From: Anaerolineae bacterium | Lineage (GTDB): Bacteria > Chloroflexota > Anaerolineae > UBA4142 | Reading direction: 5' to 3' | NCBI GenBank assembly: GCA_027457205.1 | Contig: DAIDTM010000274.1 | Span: 1 to 13,727, forward strand | Length of the DNA stretch: 13,727 nt | Shown here: positions 6,374 through 13,651 of the stretch, in pieces | Numbering within the stretch: position 1 is the first letter of the stretch | How the letters are laid out: every line of letters begins with the position of its first letter | The notes under the pieces: model-generated | What the model saw: only the letters and a program-made list of their open reading frames with translations | Database searches by the model: none | What the model was told of the DNA's origin: nothing | Position numbers and translations under genes: made by a program

Positions 6374-6447
6374 AGGCGAGTAGCTCAATTTGGCAGAGCA
6401 CACGTCTCCAAAACGTGCGGTTGGGGGTTCAAGTCCCTCCTCGCCTG
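6374..6447 (+). tRNA. trnW: tRNA-Trp (anticodon CCA)
   Basis: A full cloverleaf is visible. The acceptor arms AGGCGAG/CTCGCCT (6374-6380 with 6440-6446) pair completely. The D arm is GCTC/GAGC with GG in its loop. The anticodon stem is CACGT/ACGTG around loop CTCCAAA, with CCA at 6408-6410. The T arm carries the TTCAAGT loop and contains one G-T pair. Discriminator G6447 matches bacterial tRNA-Trp. The 3' CCA is not encoded (CTG follows), so it must be added after transcription. Confidence 0.97.
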
Positions 6448-6455
6448 CTGAAAAC

Positions 6456-6486
6456 AACGCGCAAGTCAGATACTGGCTTGCGCGTT
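6456..6486. terminator. Two-sided hairpin terminator between tRNA-Trp and dppC
   Basis: A perfect 10-bp stem AACGCGCAAG/CTTGCGCGTT with an 11-nt loop lies 8 bases after the tRNA and 20 bases after the dppC stop. On the minus strand it is followed by GTTTTC, so it ends the dppC transcript best. On the plus strand the tail CGCATTTCAT is weaker. Confidence 0.65.
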
Positions 6487-6506
6487 CGCATTTCATAATC
6501 CTTCCC

Positions 6507-7370
6507 TCACCGTACCTCGCGCTGCGGATCCAGCGCGTCGCGCAAACCATCGCCAATGTAGTTGATCGCGATGACCGCGCTGAAGATCATCAAGCCGGGA
6601 AAGACCGCTGTCCACGGCGCGTACGTCATCTGCGCTTGCGCCGATCGCAGCATATTGCCCCACGTCGGCGTTGGCAGCTGTACACCGAAACCGAGGTACG
6701 ACAAGCCGGATTCGGTGAGGATCGACGCCGCGACGCCCAGCGTCCCGGCGACGATGATCGGACTCGCCGTGTTCGGCAGGATGTGGCGAAACATGATGCG
6801 CGCGTCGCCCGCGCCTACGCCACGCGCCGCCTCGACATACTCCTTCTCCCGGATCGACAGATACGCCGCGCGCACGAGCCGCGCCACGCTCATCCACGAG
6901 AGCAAGCCAATGACGAAAATGATCGGCGCGAAACTGCCTGCCGGCAGCCATGGAAGATTCAGTTGACGCAAGAGCGTCGTGACGAGGATCAAAACGAACA
7001 ACCGCGGGAACGCGAGAAAAACGTCGGTCATACGCATCAAGACAGCGTCGATCCCGCCGCCGTGGAATCCCGCCGCCGCGCCGATCAGCGTGCCCACCGT
7101 GACCGCCAGCATCATCGACAGAACGCCGATCGCGAGCGAGATGCGGCTGCCGTACAGGATTCGCGTGAACAGGTCGCGTCCCAGCTCGTCCGTGCCCATC
7201 AGGTGCTCCAGCGTGGGCGGCTGCAAGCGAATGTCGAGATTGTTTTGCTCCGGGTCGTACGGCGAGACAATCGGCGCGAAGACCGCCAGCAGCACAAAGA
7301 GGACGATCACGCCGACGCCGATGAGGGCGGGGCGATGCCGGCGAAACCGCCGCCACGTCATTTCGAGCAT
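6507..7370 (-). CDS. dppC: Dipeptide/oligopeptide ABC transporter permease, DppC/OppC type
   Basis: This 287-residue inner-membrane permease is one of the two membrane subunits of a peptide (or nickel/oligosaccharide-type) ABC importer. It has the N-terminal helix of the OppC family (about 15-35) and the family signature HLMGTDELGRDLFTRILYGS (57-76). Several more transmembrane helices follow, with the EAA loop EYVEAARGVGAGDARIMFRH (178-197) that contacts the ATPase, and GLSYLGFGV near the C-terminus. The start ATG lies 7 bases after the dppB stop, and the ribosome site GAGG overlaps that stop codon (TGAGG), implying translational coupling. The transcript ends at the 6456-6486 hairpin. The binding protein and ATPase genes are not in this window. 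The substrate cannot be told from a permease alone. Confidence 0.95.
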   Translation of the reverse strand: MLEMTWRRFRRHRPALIGVGVIVLFVLLAVFAPIVSPYDPEQNNLDIRLQPPTLEHLMGTDELGRDLFTRILYGSRISLAIGVLSMMLAVTVGTLIGAAAGFHGGGIDAVLMRMTDVFLAFPRLFVLILVTTLLRQLNLPWLPAGSFAPIIFVIGLLSWMSVARLVRAAYLSIREKEYVEAARGVGAGDARIMFRHILPNTASPIIVAGTLGVAASILTESGLSYLGFGVQLPTPTWGNMLRSAQAQMTYAPWTAVFPGLMIFSAVIAINYIGDGLRDALDPQREVR

Positions 7371-7377
7371 CGCGTCC

Positions 7378-8352
7378 TCACGCGTACCGGATGCGCGGAT
7401 CGACCAGCGCGTAGACGACGTCGGCGACGAGATTGAAGAAGAGAATCAGCGCGGCGTTGATCATTAGGATCGCCATCAGCACCGGATAGTCGAACAGGAA
7501 CGCGCGCTCGATGAAGAGCCGTCCCATACCGGGCCACGAAAAAATCGTCTCCGTGAAAACCGCGCCGTTGAAAAGACCCGGCAGATCGAGCGCGAGGATC
7601 GTGACAAGCGGCAGCGCGGCGTTCTTGAACGCGTGCCGGACCACGACCACGCGTTCCTTCAGCCCTTTCGCGTGCGCGGTGCGGATGAAATCCTGGTGGA
7701 TCACGTCGAGCATGCTGGCGCGCATGAACCGCGTGAGCTGCGCGGTCTGGTAGAGCGCCAGCATCGTCACCGGCAGAATCAGGTGCGCGAGGTAATCGCC
7801 AATCGAAAAAGGCGCGCCGAGCGTGGACATTCCATCGCCGGGCAAGAGCGGCGCGCCGGTCAGCGGGTTCTTCAGCGTCGAGTGAAAAACGATGATGAGG
7901 ACCAAGCCCAGCCAGAAGATCGGAATCGATTGCCCGGCGAATACAATCGTCGTCGTGAGCGTGTCGAAGATGGAGTACTGCCGCAGCGCGGCGATGAGAC
8001 CCATCGGAATCGCGATCAGCAGCGCGACGACGAACGCGATGCCCATCAGATAAATCGTGTTCGGCAATCGGTCGGCGATCTCGCGCAGGACGGGACGTTG
8101 CGTCACGGTCGAGTACCCCCAATCGCCGCGCAGCACATTGCCCAGCCATTTGCCGTACTGCACGGGCAGCGGCGCGTTGACGCCCAGCCGCTGTTCGAGA
8201 CGCGCTAAATCCTCGGACGTAATCTCCGGATTGTTTGCGTATGCCGCCGTCGGCCCGCCAGGAATGATTTGAAGCAGCGTGAAAAGCAGAACACTGATGA
8301 GGAAGAGCAGCGGGATGAATTGCAGCAGACGCCGGATGATGTAGCGCGTCAC
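7378..8352 (-). CDS. dppB: Dipeptide/oligopeptide ABC transporter permease, DppB/OppB type
   Basis: This 324-residue inner-membrane permease is the partner of the DppC-type protein. It has the standard OppB start MTRYIIRRLLQFIPLLFLISVLLF (first helix about 9-30), the periplasmic stretch with QYGKWLGNVLRGDWGYS (65-81), later helices, and the EAA loop DFIRTAHAKGLKERVVVVRH (221-240). FSWPGMG and the end VDPRIRY are typical of the family. Initiation is at GTG 8352, which overlaps the recD2 stop as GTGA, so translation is probably coupled to recD2. GGGG about 5 bases upstream is a weak ribosome site. Such permeases normally follow a substrate-binding protein gene, so a helicase gene here is unusual. 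Confidence 0.95.
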   Translation of the reverse strand: MTRYIIRRLLQFIPLLFLISVLLFTLLQIIPGGPTAAYANNPEITSEDLARLEQRLGVNAPLPVQYGKWLGNVLRGDWGYSTVTQRPVLREIADRLPNTIYLMGIAFVVALLIAIPMGLIAALRQYSIFDTLTTTIVFAGQSIPIFWLGLVLIIVFHSTLKNPLTGAPLLPGDGMSTLGAPFSIGDYLAHLILPVTMLALYQTAQLTRFMRASMLDVIHQDFIRTAHAKGLKERVVVVRHAFKNAALPLVTILALDLPGLFNGAVFTETIFSWPGMGRLFIERAFLFDYPVLMAILMINAALILFFNLVADVVYALVDPRIRYA

Positions 8353-10526
8353 GGCGACCCCAGCCGCTGTGCGAGCCGCGAGTTGCGCTGCGCGACCTTG
8401 TCGTTCCGCACCGCAATCGCGATAGCTTTGGGCGTGCCGACCAGCACGACGAGTTGCTTGGCGCGCGTGACGCCGGTGTAGAGCAAGTTGCGCTGCAAAA
8501 GCAAAAAATGCTGCGTGAGAATCGGAATGACGACGGCGCGGTATTCGCTTCCCTGCGCTTTGTGGACGCTCATCGCGAACGCGTGCACCAGTTCGTCCGC
8601 CTCGCTGAACTCGTAATCGACGCGCGTTCCGTCGAAATCCACGCCGAGCAGTTGCTCCTCCGGATCGATCGCGACGACGCGCCCCAGGTCGCCGTTGAAC
8701 ACCTGCTTGTTGTAATTGTTGCGCGTCTGCAACACCTTATCGCCGATGCGAAAGACGCGGCTGCCGTGCCGCCATTCGCGCTTGCCTTCTTCCGCCGGAT
8801 TCAGCGCGTCTTGCAGCGCGCGGTTCAACTCGCCCACTCCGACTTCGCCACGATGCATTGGGCTGAGGACTTGGATGTCGTCGATGGAGTTCATGTCGAA
8901 CTTGCGCGGAATGCGGTGTTTGACGAGATCGACCACACGGAGCGCGGCTTGCGCCGGCTCGCTTTCGGTGAACAGGAAAAAATCCTTCGCCGTTTTCGCG
9001 AAGAGCGGCATCTGCCCCTGGTTGATGCGGTGCGCGTTCTCGATGATGAGACTGTCTTCCGATTGCCGAAAGATCACGTCGAGCGCGACGACCGGCACGA
9101 ACTTGGACGCGATCAAATCCTTGAGCACGTTTCCCGCGCCGACCGACGGCAACTGGTCCGGGTCGCCGATGAAGAGAACGTGACTCGTGATGTCGATGGC
9201 TTTCAGCAGCGCGTTCGCCAGCAGCAGGTCGATCATGGACAACTCGTCGACGATGATGAGGTCGGCGTCGAGCGGGTTTTCGCGGTCGCGCATGAACTTG
9301 TTGCCCTCGAACGGCTTGAACTCGAGCAAGCGGTGCAGCGTCTGCGCCGGCTCGCCAGTGGCTTCACTCAAGCGCTTTGCCGCGCGTCCGGTCGGCGCGG
9401 CGAGTTTGAAGCTGCGCCGCTTGGCTTTTAGCAGTTGAATCAGCGCGCGCACGCTCGTCGTCTTGCCGGTGCCGGGTCCGCCAGTGAGAATCGACACCTT
9501 GGATGTGAGCGCGGTCTGCACGGCTTGCCGCTGCTTCTCGGTCAGCGCGATCTTGTTCTTTGCGGCAATCCACTCGAACGCGGCGTTCCAATCGGTCGCG
9601 CGAAACTCCGCGAGCCGGCTTTGCGGGCTGGCGTGGATTTGCTTCAACCGATTCGCGACGCCGATCTCGGCATAGTAGAACGGCGCGAGATAAATCGCTT
9701 CATCTTCGACGTACAACTCTTCCGCTTTCGTCAGCCGCGCAATCGCTTCTTCCGCCAACTGCGCCGGCGCGCCGAGCGCGTCGACCGAATCGCGAATCAG
9801 ATCATCGCGCCGCGCAAAGACGTGCCCGTCGTCGCTGAACTTGCCGAGCACGTACCGCACGCCGGCTTCGATGCGCGCCGGATCGTCTTCCTTGATGCCG
9901 ATCGCGCGCGCGATCTTATCGGCGGTCAGAAAACCGATGCCGTAAATGTCGCGCGCCAAGCGGTACGGCTCGCGCTGGACGACGTGCAGCGCGCCGTCGC
10001 CATATTGCTTGTAGATTTTCACCGCGAGCGACGTGCTGACGCCGTGGCTTTGCAAGAACAGCATCACTTCCTTGATCTGCTTTTGCTCCGCCCAGCCGCG
10101 CCGGATAATTTCGATGCGTTTCGCGCCGACGCCATCGACCTGGCTCAGGCGACCGACATCATTCTCGATCACGTAGAGCGTCTCCAGTTTGAAATGCTTG
10201 ACGATACGCTCGGCGGTGACGGGACCGATGCCCTTGATGAGCCCGGAGCCGAGATATTTTTTCAATCCTTCAATCGTCGCGGGAAGTTGCAGCGAAAACC
10301 GTTTGATCTCGAACTGGCGACCGTGCTGCGGATGATTGAGCCAGACGCCTTCCAGTCGCAGCGATTCGCCGACGCTCGCGCCCATCAGATTGCCGACGAC
10401 GGTGACGACGTTCGATTTGCCTTCGGGTAGAAAGCGCGCGACGGTATAGCCGTTCTCTTCATTGTAGAACGTGATGCGCTCGATCGTGCCGCGCAGCGAA
10501 TCCAGCGGAGTGCTTGACGAGTTCAC
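8349..10526 (-). CDS. recD2: RecD2 (YrrC-type) ATP-dependent DNA helicase
   Basis: This 725-residue 5'-3' SF1B helicase belongs to the RecD2 group found in bacteria that use it without RecBC. After an OB-like N-terminal domain (GTIERITFYNEENGYTVARF) come helix-hairpin-helix motifs (GIGPVTAERI at about 99-108, VDGVGAKRI, YGIGFLTADKIA). The helicase core then has Walker A GGPGTGKTT (349-357), motif Ia LAAPTGRAAKRL, Walker B IIVDELSMID (424-433), motif III GDPDQLPSVGAG (454-465), motif IV FRQ, and the C-terminal HAFAMSVHKAQGSE and YTGVTRAKQLVVLVG. All are intact. I chose GTG 10526 because the typical RecD2 N-terminus begins there and the promoter (-10 at 10539-10534) lies immediately upstream, within the longer reading frame. 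This predicts an almost leaderless mRNA. It is divergent from dprA and overlaps dppB by 4 bases. Confidence 0.96.
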   Translation of the reverse strand: MNSSSTPLDSLRGTIERITFYNEENGYTVARFLPEGKSNVVTVVGNLMGASVGESLRLEGVWLNHPQHGRQFEIKRFSLQLPATIEGLKKYLGSGLIKGIGPVTAERIVKHFKLETLYVIENDVGRLSQVDGVGAKRIEIIRRGWAEQKQIKEVMLFLQSHGVSTSLAVKIYKQYGDGALHVVQREPYRLARDIYGIGFLTADKIARAIGIKEDDPARIEAGVRYVLGKFSDDGHVFARRDDLIRDSVDALGAPAQLAEEAIARLTKAEELYVEDEAIYLAPFYYAEIGVANRLKQIHASPQSRLAEFRATDWNAAFEWIAAKNKIALTEKQRQAVQTALTSKVSILTGGPGTGKTTSVRALIQLLKAKRRSFKLAAPTGRAAKRLSEATGEPAQTLHRLLEFKPFEGNKFMRDRENPLDADLIIVDELSMIDLLLANALLKAIDITSHVLFIGDPDQLPSVGAGNVLKDLIASKFVPVVALDVIFRQSEDSLIIENAHRINQGQMPLFAKTAKDFFLFTESEPAQAALRVVDLVKHRIPRKFDMNSIDDIQVLSPMHRGEVGVGELNRALQDALNPAEEGKREWRHGSRVFRIGDKVLQTRNNYNKQVFNGDLGRVVAIDPEEQLLGVDFDGTRVDYEFSEADELVHAFAMSVHKAQGSEYRAVVIPILTQHFLLLQRNLLYTGVTRAKQLVVLVGTPKAIAIAVRNDKVAQRNSRLAQRLGSP

Positions 10527-10533
10527 GCGGCGA

Positions 10534-10562
10534 ATTATAATGCAGATGTTTTCCCTTGACAA
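10534..10562 (-). promoter_or_regulatory. recD2 promoter, predicting a leaderless transcript
   Basis: On the minus strand TTGTCA (10562-10557), a 17-bp spacer and a perfect TATAAT (10539-10534) are followed by only 7 bases before the GTG start of recD2. Transcription would therefore begin at or next to the start codon. The -35 box coincides with that of the dprA promoter on the other strand. Confidence 0.75.
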
Positions 10563-10584
10563 TCCGTTTCCAACGTGGTATCTT
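10556..10584 (+). promoter_or_regulatory. dprA promoter sharing its -35 box with the recD2 promoter
   Basis: A perfect TTGACA (10556-10561), a 17-bp spacer and TATCTT (10579-10584) with a TG extension at 10576-10577 place the start near 10591, giving a leader of about 25 nt before the dprA GTG. The palindrome TTGACAA serves as -35 for both strands. Confidence 0.65.
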
Positions 10585-10615
10585 ACTGCCACCTTTCGAC
10601 TGGAGTCACAACGCC

Positions 10616-11752
10616 GTGACCGATGCCCGCTACTGGGTGGGTTTTAACCTCATCCCCCAGATTGGTCCCGTCAAAGCGCGTCGTCTCCTCGACCACTTTG
10701 GCGATCTCGCCGCCGCGTGGCGCGCCAGCGCGCTCGAACTGGCGGCGGCTGGGCTGGACCGCCGCGCGCTGGAGAATGTCCTCGCCGCGCGTCCCCAGAT
10801 CGACCTCGACGCGGAAATGGACAAGATCGCACGCGCGGGCGTACGCGTGCTCGTTTGGGACGATCCGGCGTTTCCGCGGCTCTTGATCGATATTCCGAAC
10901 CCGCCGTTCGCGCTGTACGTCAAAGGCGAAATCATCGCCGAAGACGAATGGTCGGTGGCGGTGGTGGGCACGCGGCGCGCCAGCGCGTACGGACGCGAGG
11001 TGACGCGGCAGATCGTCACCGATCTGGTACGCAACCGCATCACGATCGTCAGCGGACTCGCGCGCGGGATCGACGCAGAAGCGCATCGCGCCGCGCTCGA
11101 CGCGCAAGGGCGAACGCTCGCCGTCCTCGGCTGCGGCGTCGACGTGGTCTATCCGCCGGAGCACGCGAAACTCGCGCAGCAAATCGCCGAGCACGGCGCG
11201 CTCGTCAGTGAATATCCGCTCGGCACGCTGCCGGAAGCCGGCAATTTTCCGCCGCGCAACCGCATCATCAGCGGGCTGTCGCTCGGCTCGCTCATCGTCG
11301 AGGGCGATGAAAGCACCGGCGCGCGCATCACGATCGAAGACGCGCTGGAGCAAGGGCGCGAGACGTTCGCGGTGCCGGGCAATCTGTACCGCCGCGAGGC
11401 GCGCGGTCCGAACAAGATGATCCAGCGCGGTGAGGCGAAACTCGTCACCTGCGCGATGGACATTCTGGAAGAACTGAACCTGACGATGGTGGAAGAGCAC
11501 CAGCAAGTCCGCGCGGCGATTCCCGAAAATGAAATCGAGTCCACGCTGCTCAAACATCTCTCCGCCGATCCGGTGCACATCGACGAACTGGGACGTGAGA
11601 CGGGTTTGCCGATTGCGTCGGTTTCCAGCACGCTCGCGCTGATGGAACTCAAAGGGATGGTCAAGCAAATCGGCGGAATGAATTACGTGGTCGCGCGCGA
11701 GAGCGCCGCCAACTACGCGGCAGATAGAAGACAAAAGACGAACGACGAATGA
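10616..11752 (+). CDS. dprA: DprA (Smf) DNA-processing protein
   Basis: This 378-residue protein binds incoming single-stranded DNA and loads RecA during natural transformation; it is also widespread in bacteria not known to transform. An N-terminal helix-hairpin-helix region (IGPVKARRLLDHFG, about 16-29) precedes the Rossmann-like core, with VAVVGTRRASAYG (114-126), IVSGLARGIDAEAHR (144-158), LGCGVDVVYPPEH, FPPRNRIISGLS (211-222) and FAVPGN (251-256). The family's usual SGS/SGA motif appears here as STGAR (233-237). The C-terminus (about 305-360) is a winged-helix (DML1-like) domain. The start is GTG 10616 with GGAG 10 bases upstream; a longer frame would run through the promoter. The last codons and TGA stop lie in a hairpin arm (11737-11752), which probably changed the C-terminal tail. 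Confidence 0.96.
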   Translation: MTDARYWVGFNLIPQIGPVKARRLLDHFGDLAAAWRASALELAAAGLDRRALENVLAARPQIDLDAEMDKIARAGVRVLVWDDPAFPRLLIDIPNPPFALYVKGEIIAEDEWSVAVVGTRRASAYGREVTRQIVTDLVRNRITIVSGLARGIDAEAHRAALDAQGRTLAVLGCGVDVVYPPEHAKLAQQIAEHGALVSEYPLGTLPEAGNFPPRNRIISGLSLGSLIVEGDESTGARITIEDALEQGRETFAVPGNLYRREARGPNKMIQRGEAKLVTCAMDILEELNLTMVEEHQQVRAAIPENEIESTLLKHLSADPVHIDELGRETGLPIASVSSTLALMELKGMVKQIGGMNYVVARESAANYAADRRQKTNDE

Positions 11753-11773
11753 CGGAATCATTCGTCGTTCGTC
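11737..11773. repeat. Perfect 16-bp hairpin overlapping the end of dprA
   Basis: The arms GACGAACGACGAATGA (11737-11752) and TCATTCGTCGTTCGTC (11758-11773) match perfectly around a 5-nt loop. The left arm encodes the end of DprA and its TGA stop. No T-run follows on the plus strand (CTCCGTCATTTC). On the minus strand TTTTGTCTTC follows. It is likely a dispersed palindromic repeat acting as a transcript end. Confidence 0.7.
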
Positions 11774-11824
11774 CTCCGTCATTTCATGACACAGACTTGA
11801 TTCCGGGAATACTTTGATGCCAAA

Positions 11825-12910
11825 ATGAAAAAAACGAATTCACTCTACGCGCTCATTCTCGCCGGCGGCACCGGCACGCGCCTGTGGCCCCGCAGCCGCC
11901 GTGAAAGTCCCAAACAGCTGCTCGCGCTGTTTTCCAAACGCACGATGCTGCAAGAAACCTGCGACCGCATCTTGCCGATCATTCCCGCCGATCACATCTT
12001 TATCGGCACGAATGAGGGCTATGTCGATACGGTACGCGAGCAATTGCCGGATGTGCCGCCGGAGAATGTCATCGGCGAACCAGAGGGACACGGCACCGCG
12101 CCGTCGATTGGGCTGGGCGCGCTGCGTATTCAAAAGCTGAATCCCGACGCGGTGATGGTCTCGCTGCACGCGGATCACTACATCGAGCGCGCGGACGGTT
12201 TCAGCCGCGCCTTGACCGCTGCGGCGCGCGTCGCCGCGCGCGGCGATCTCGTCACGCTCGGCATCCAGCCGCGCAACCCGGAGACCGGCTACGGGTACAT
12301 CCATCGCGGCGAGTTGATCGAAACCATCGGCGCGCAGCCGGTCTACCGCGTCGCAGAATTCATGGAAAAGCCGGACGAGGCAACCGCGACGCGGTTCGTC
12401 GAAAGCGGCGAGTACTACTGGAACAGCGGCATCTTCGCGTGGAGAATTTCGACGCTGTGGGAAGAGTACGAACGCTACCAGCCCGCCCTGTGCGAGCAGC
12501 TGAAAAAAATCGACAAAGGACTGGGCACGCCGCGCGAACAACTCACGCTCAAGCGCGTTTGGAAAGACATTCGGAACGAGACGATCGACGTGGGCATTAT
12601 GGAGAAATCGCAGCGCGTCGCGGTGCTGCCCATCGACGTGGGCTTGAGCGATGTGGGTTCGTGGGCGACGCTGCTCGATCTGCTGCCGAGCAACACGCAG
12701 AACAATGTCGTCGTTGGCGAGCACGTCGGCGTCGATACGCAGTCCTCGCTGCTCTACAGTCCCAATCGGCTCATTGCGACGGTCGGCTTGACGGATATGA
12801 TCGTGGTCGATACGGGCGACGCCATCCTGGTCTGTCCCAAGAGCCGCGCGCAAGAAGTCAAGCACATCGTCGAGGCGCTCAAGCAGAACAACAAGCACAA
12901 GTATCTGTAG
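11825..12910 (+). CDS. manC: Mannose-1-phosphate guanylyltransferase
   Basis: This 361-residue cytosolic enzyme makes GDP-mannose from mannose-1-phosphate and GTP for surface polysaccharides and glycoconjugates. The nucleotide-binding signature ILAGGTGTRLWPRSR, followed by PKQ (11-31), is complete. Next come EPEGHGTAPSIGLGAL (85-100), HADHYI (115-120), the sugar-binding EKP (181-183), YWNSGIF (198-204) and DVGSW near the C-terminus. The length fits the single-domain form without the C-terminal isomerase domain. ATG 11825 has no convincing Shine-Dalgarno sequence. A possible promoter ATGACA (11786-11791), 18 bp, TACTTT (11810-11815) would give a nearly leaderless mRNA, but its -10 is poor. It lies 72 bases after dprA. 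No other sugar-nucleotide genes are in the window. Confidence 0.93.
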   Translation: MKKTNSLYALILAGGTGTRLWPRSRRESPKQLLALFSKRTMLQETCDRILPIIPADHIFIGTNEGYVDTVREQLPDVPPENVIGEPEGHGTAPSIGLGALRIQKLNPDAVMVSLHADHYIERADGFSRALTAAARVAARGDLVTLGIQPRNPETGYGYIHRGELIETIGAQPVYRVAEFMEKPDEATATRFVESGEYYWNSGIFAWRISTLWEEYERYQPALCEQLKKIDKGLGTPREQLTLKRVWKDIRNETIDVGIMEKSQRVAVLPIDVGLSDVGSWATLLDLLPSNTQNNVVVGEHVGVDTQSSLLYSPNRLIATVGLTDMIVVDTGDAILVCPKSRAQEVKHIVEALKQNNKHKYL

Positions 12911-12920
12911 CGAGCGGCGA

Positions 12921-12960
12921 GAAACGCAAAACGCAAAGCGTGAAACGCGAAACGCGAAAC
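12921..12960 (+). repeat. Short degenerate direct repeats of GAAACGC
   Basis: The gap between manC and the membrane protein gene holds about five degenerate copies of a (G)AAACGC word (GAAACGCAAAACGCAAAGCG and onward). It is a low-complexity tract, with no hairpin and no reading frame of its own. Confidence 0.55.
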
Positions 12961-12974
12961 ATGAGGCACAGCCG

Positions 12975-13550
12975 ATGGCAAACCTCGAACTTGATCCGGA
13001 AGAGATTCTGGAATTGGAATTTGAGTACGCGCGCGAGACCGCCGCGCAGGCGCAGAGCGATCGCACGACGATTGTGAATCTCTACCTGCTGCTCGTTGGC
13101 GGCGTCAGCTCCGCCGCGGTCGCGCTGCCACAGCTGGCGTCGCGCGGGTTCGACGTACCGCGCGGCGCATATTCGCTCCTGTTCGCCTTGCTCGGACTGA
13201 TCGGATTTTTTACCGTGATGAAACTGATTCGCCTGCGGCAGGCGTGGTACGACAGCGCACTCGCGATGAGCCAGATCAAGGATTTCTATCTCGACAAGTT
13301 TCCCGACTTGAAACCGGCGTTTCGCTGGACCACGGAAACGATCCCCGCGCCCGGCAAGCCGTGGACAATTACGTTCAATCTCGCGCTGCTCGTCGCACTG
13401 GTGGACAGCGTCGCGTTGGCGGTTGCGGTTGATTTCACCGACCTGCGCGTTTCCGGTCACGACTATGTCGCGCCGCTGCTCGCGGCGGCGATTTTCTTCT
13501 TTTGGCAGGTGTGGTTCTATTTTATCCAGCTGCCGTGGTCGAACCAATGA
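12975..13550 (+). CDS. Four-helix membrane protein of unknown function
   Basis: This 191-residue protein has an acidic N-terminal helix (about 6-30, DPEEILELEFEYARETAAQA) and then four predicted transmembrane segments near residues 33-53, 65-86, 132-152 and 164-184. Between TM2 and TM3 lies a charged loop of about 45 residues (KLIRLRQAWYDSALAMSQIK), probably cytoplasmic like the N-terminus. The acidic helix leading into paired helices recalls small oligomeric membrane proteins such as the SLATT or RipA groups, but I do not recognise the family. ATG 12975 has GAGG 8 bases upstream. It follows manC by 64 bases and ends before a two-sided terminator, so it may share the manC transcript. Function unknown. 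Confidence 0.75.
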   Translation: MANLELDPEEILELEFEYARETAAQAQSDRTTIVNLYLLLVGGVSSAAVALPQLASRGFDVPRGAYSLLFALLGLIGFFTVMKLIRLRQAWYDSALAMSQIKDFYLDKFPDLKPAFRWTTETIPAPGKPWTITFNLALLVALVDSVALAVAVDFTDLRVSGHDYVAPLLAAAIFFFWQVWFYFIQLPWSNQ

Positions 13551-13591
13551 GCGCGCCGCAAGCCCGCGCGTGACAAGTTGGGGAAAATCAC

Positions 13592-13623
13592 ATGCGCCGC
13601 AAACCTTGAGGTTCGCGGCGCAT
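13592..13623. terminator. Two-sided intrinsic terminator
   Basis: A 9-bp GC-rich stem ATGCGCCGC/GCGGCGCAT is continued by AACC/GGTT after a mismatch, with loop TTGA. ATCTTTA follows on the plus strand. On the minus strand GTGATTTTCCCC follows. It sits between the membrane protein gene and a convergent minus-strand gene. Confidence 0.75.
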
Positions 13624-13651
13624 ATCTTTACGAATGCAAATGTCATCGTCC

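Noticed and set aside
6390..7436. 348-codon plus-strand frame starting inside tRNA-Trp
   Set aside because: It begins in the tRNA gene and runs antisense to dppC, with very Arg/Gln/Asp-rich composition and no motif.
10527..10615. N-terminal extensions of RecD2 and DprA that overlap each other
   Set aside because: Both extensions run through the divergent promoter region, while family-like N-termini begin at the GTG codons 10526 and 10616.
8349..11752. A dedicated natural-competence island (dprA, recD2, peptide permease)
   Set aside because: No comEA, comEC, comF or pilin genes are present. dprA, recD2 and dpp permeases are each widespread housekeeping genes, so a dedicated system is not supported.
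10583..11782. 399-codon open frame on the minus strand opposite dprA
   Set aside because: It is a GC-rich shadow of dprA with Arg/Asp/Ala-heavy composition, no recognisable motif and no ribosome site. dprA on the plus strand has full family motifs.
11817..11828. Three-codon upstream frame (ATG CCA AAA TGA) overlapping the manC start
   Set aside because: It is too short to judge, has no ribosome site, and such overlaps arise often by chance.
12921..12960. CRISPR-like array from the GAAACGC repeats
   Set aside because: The units are about 7-8 bases, contiguous and degenerate, with no spacers.
11840..13066. 408-codon open frame on the minus strand opposite manC
   Set aside because: It is antisense to a well-conserved enzyme, spans the repeat tract and enters the next gene, and its composition is that of a shadow frame.
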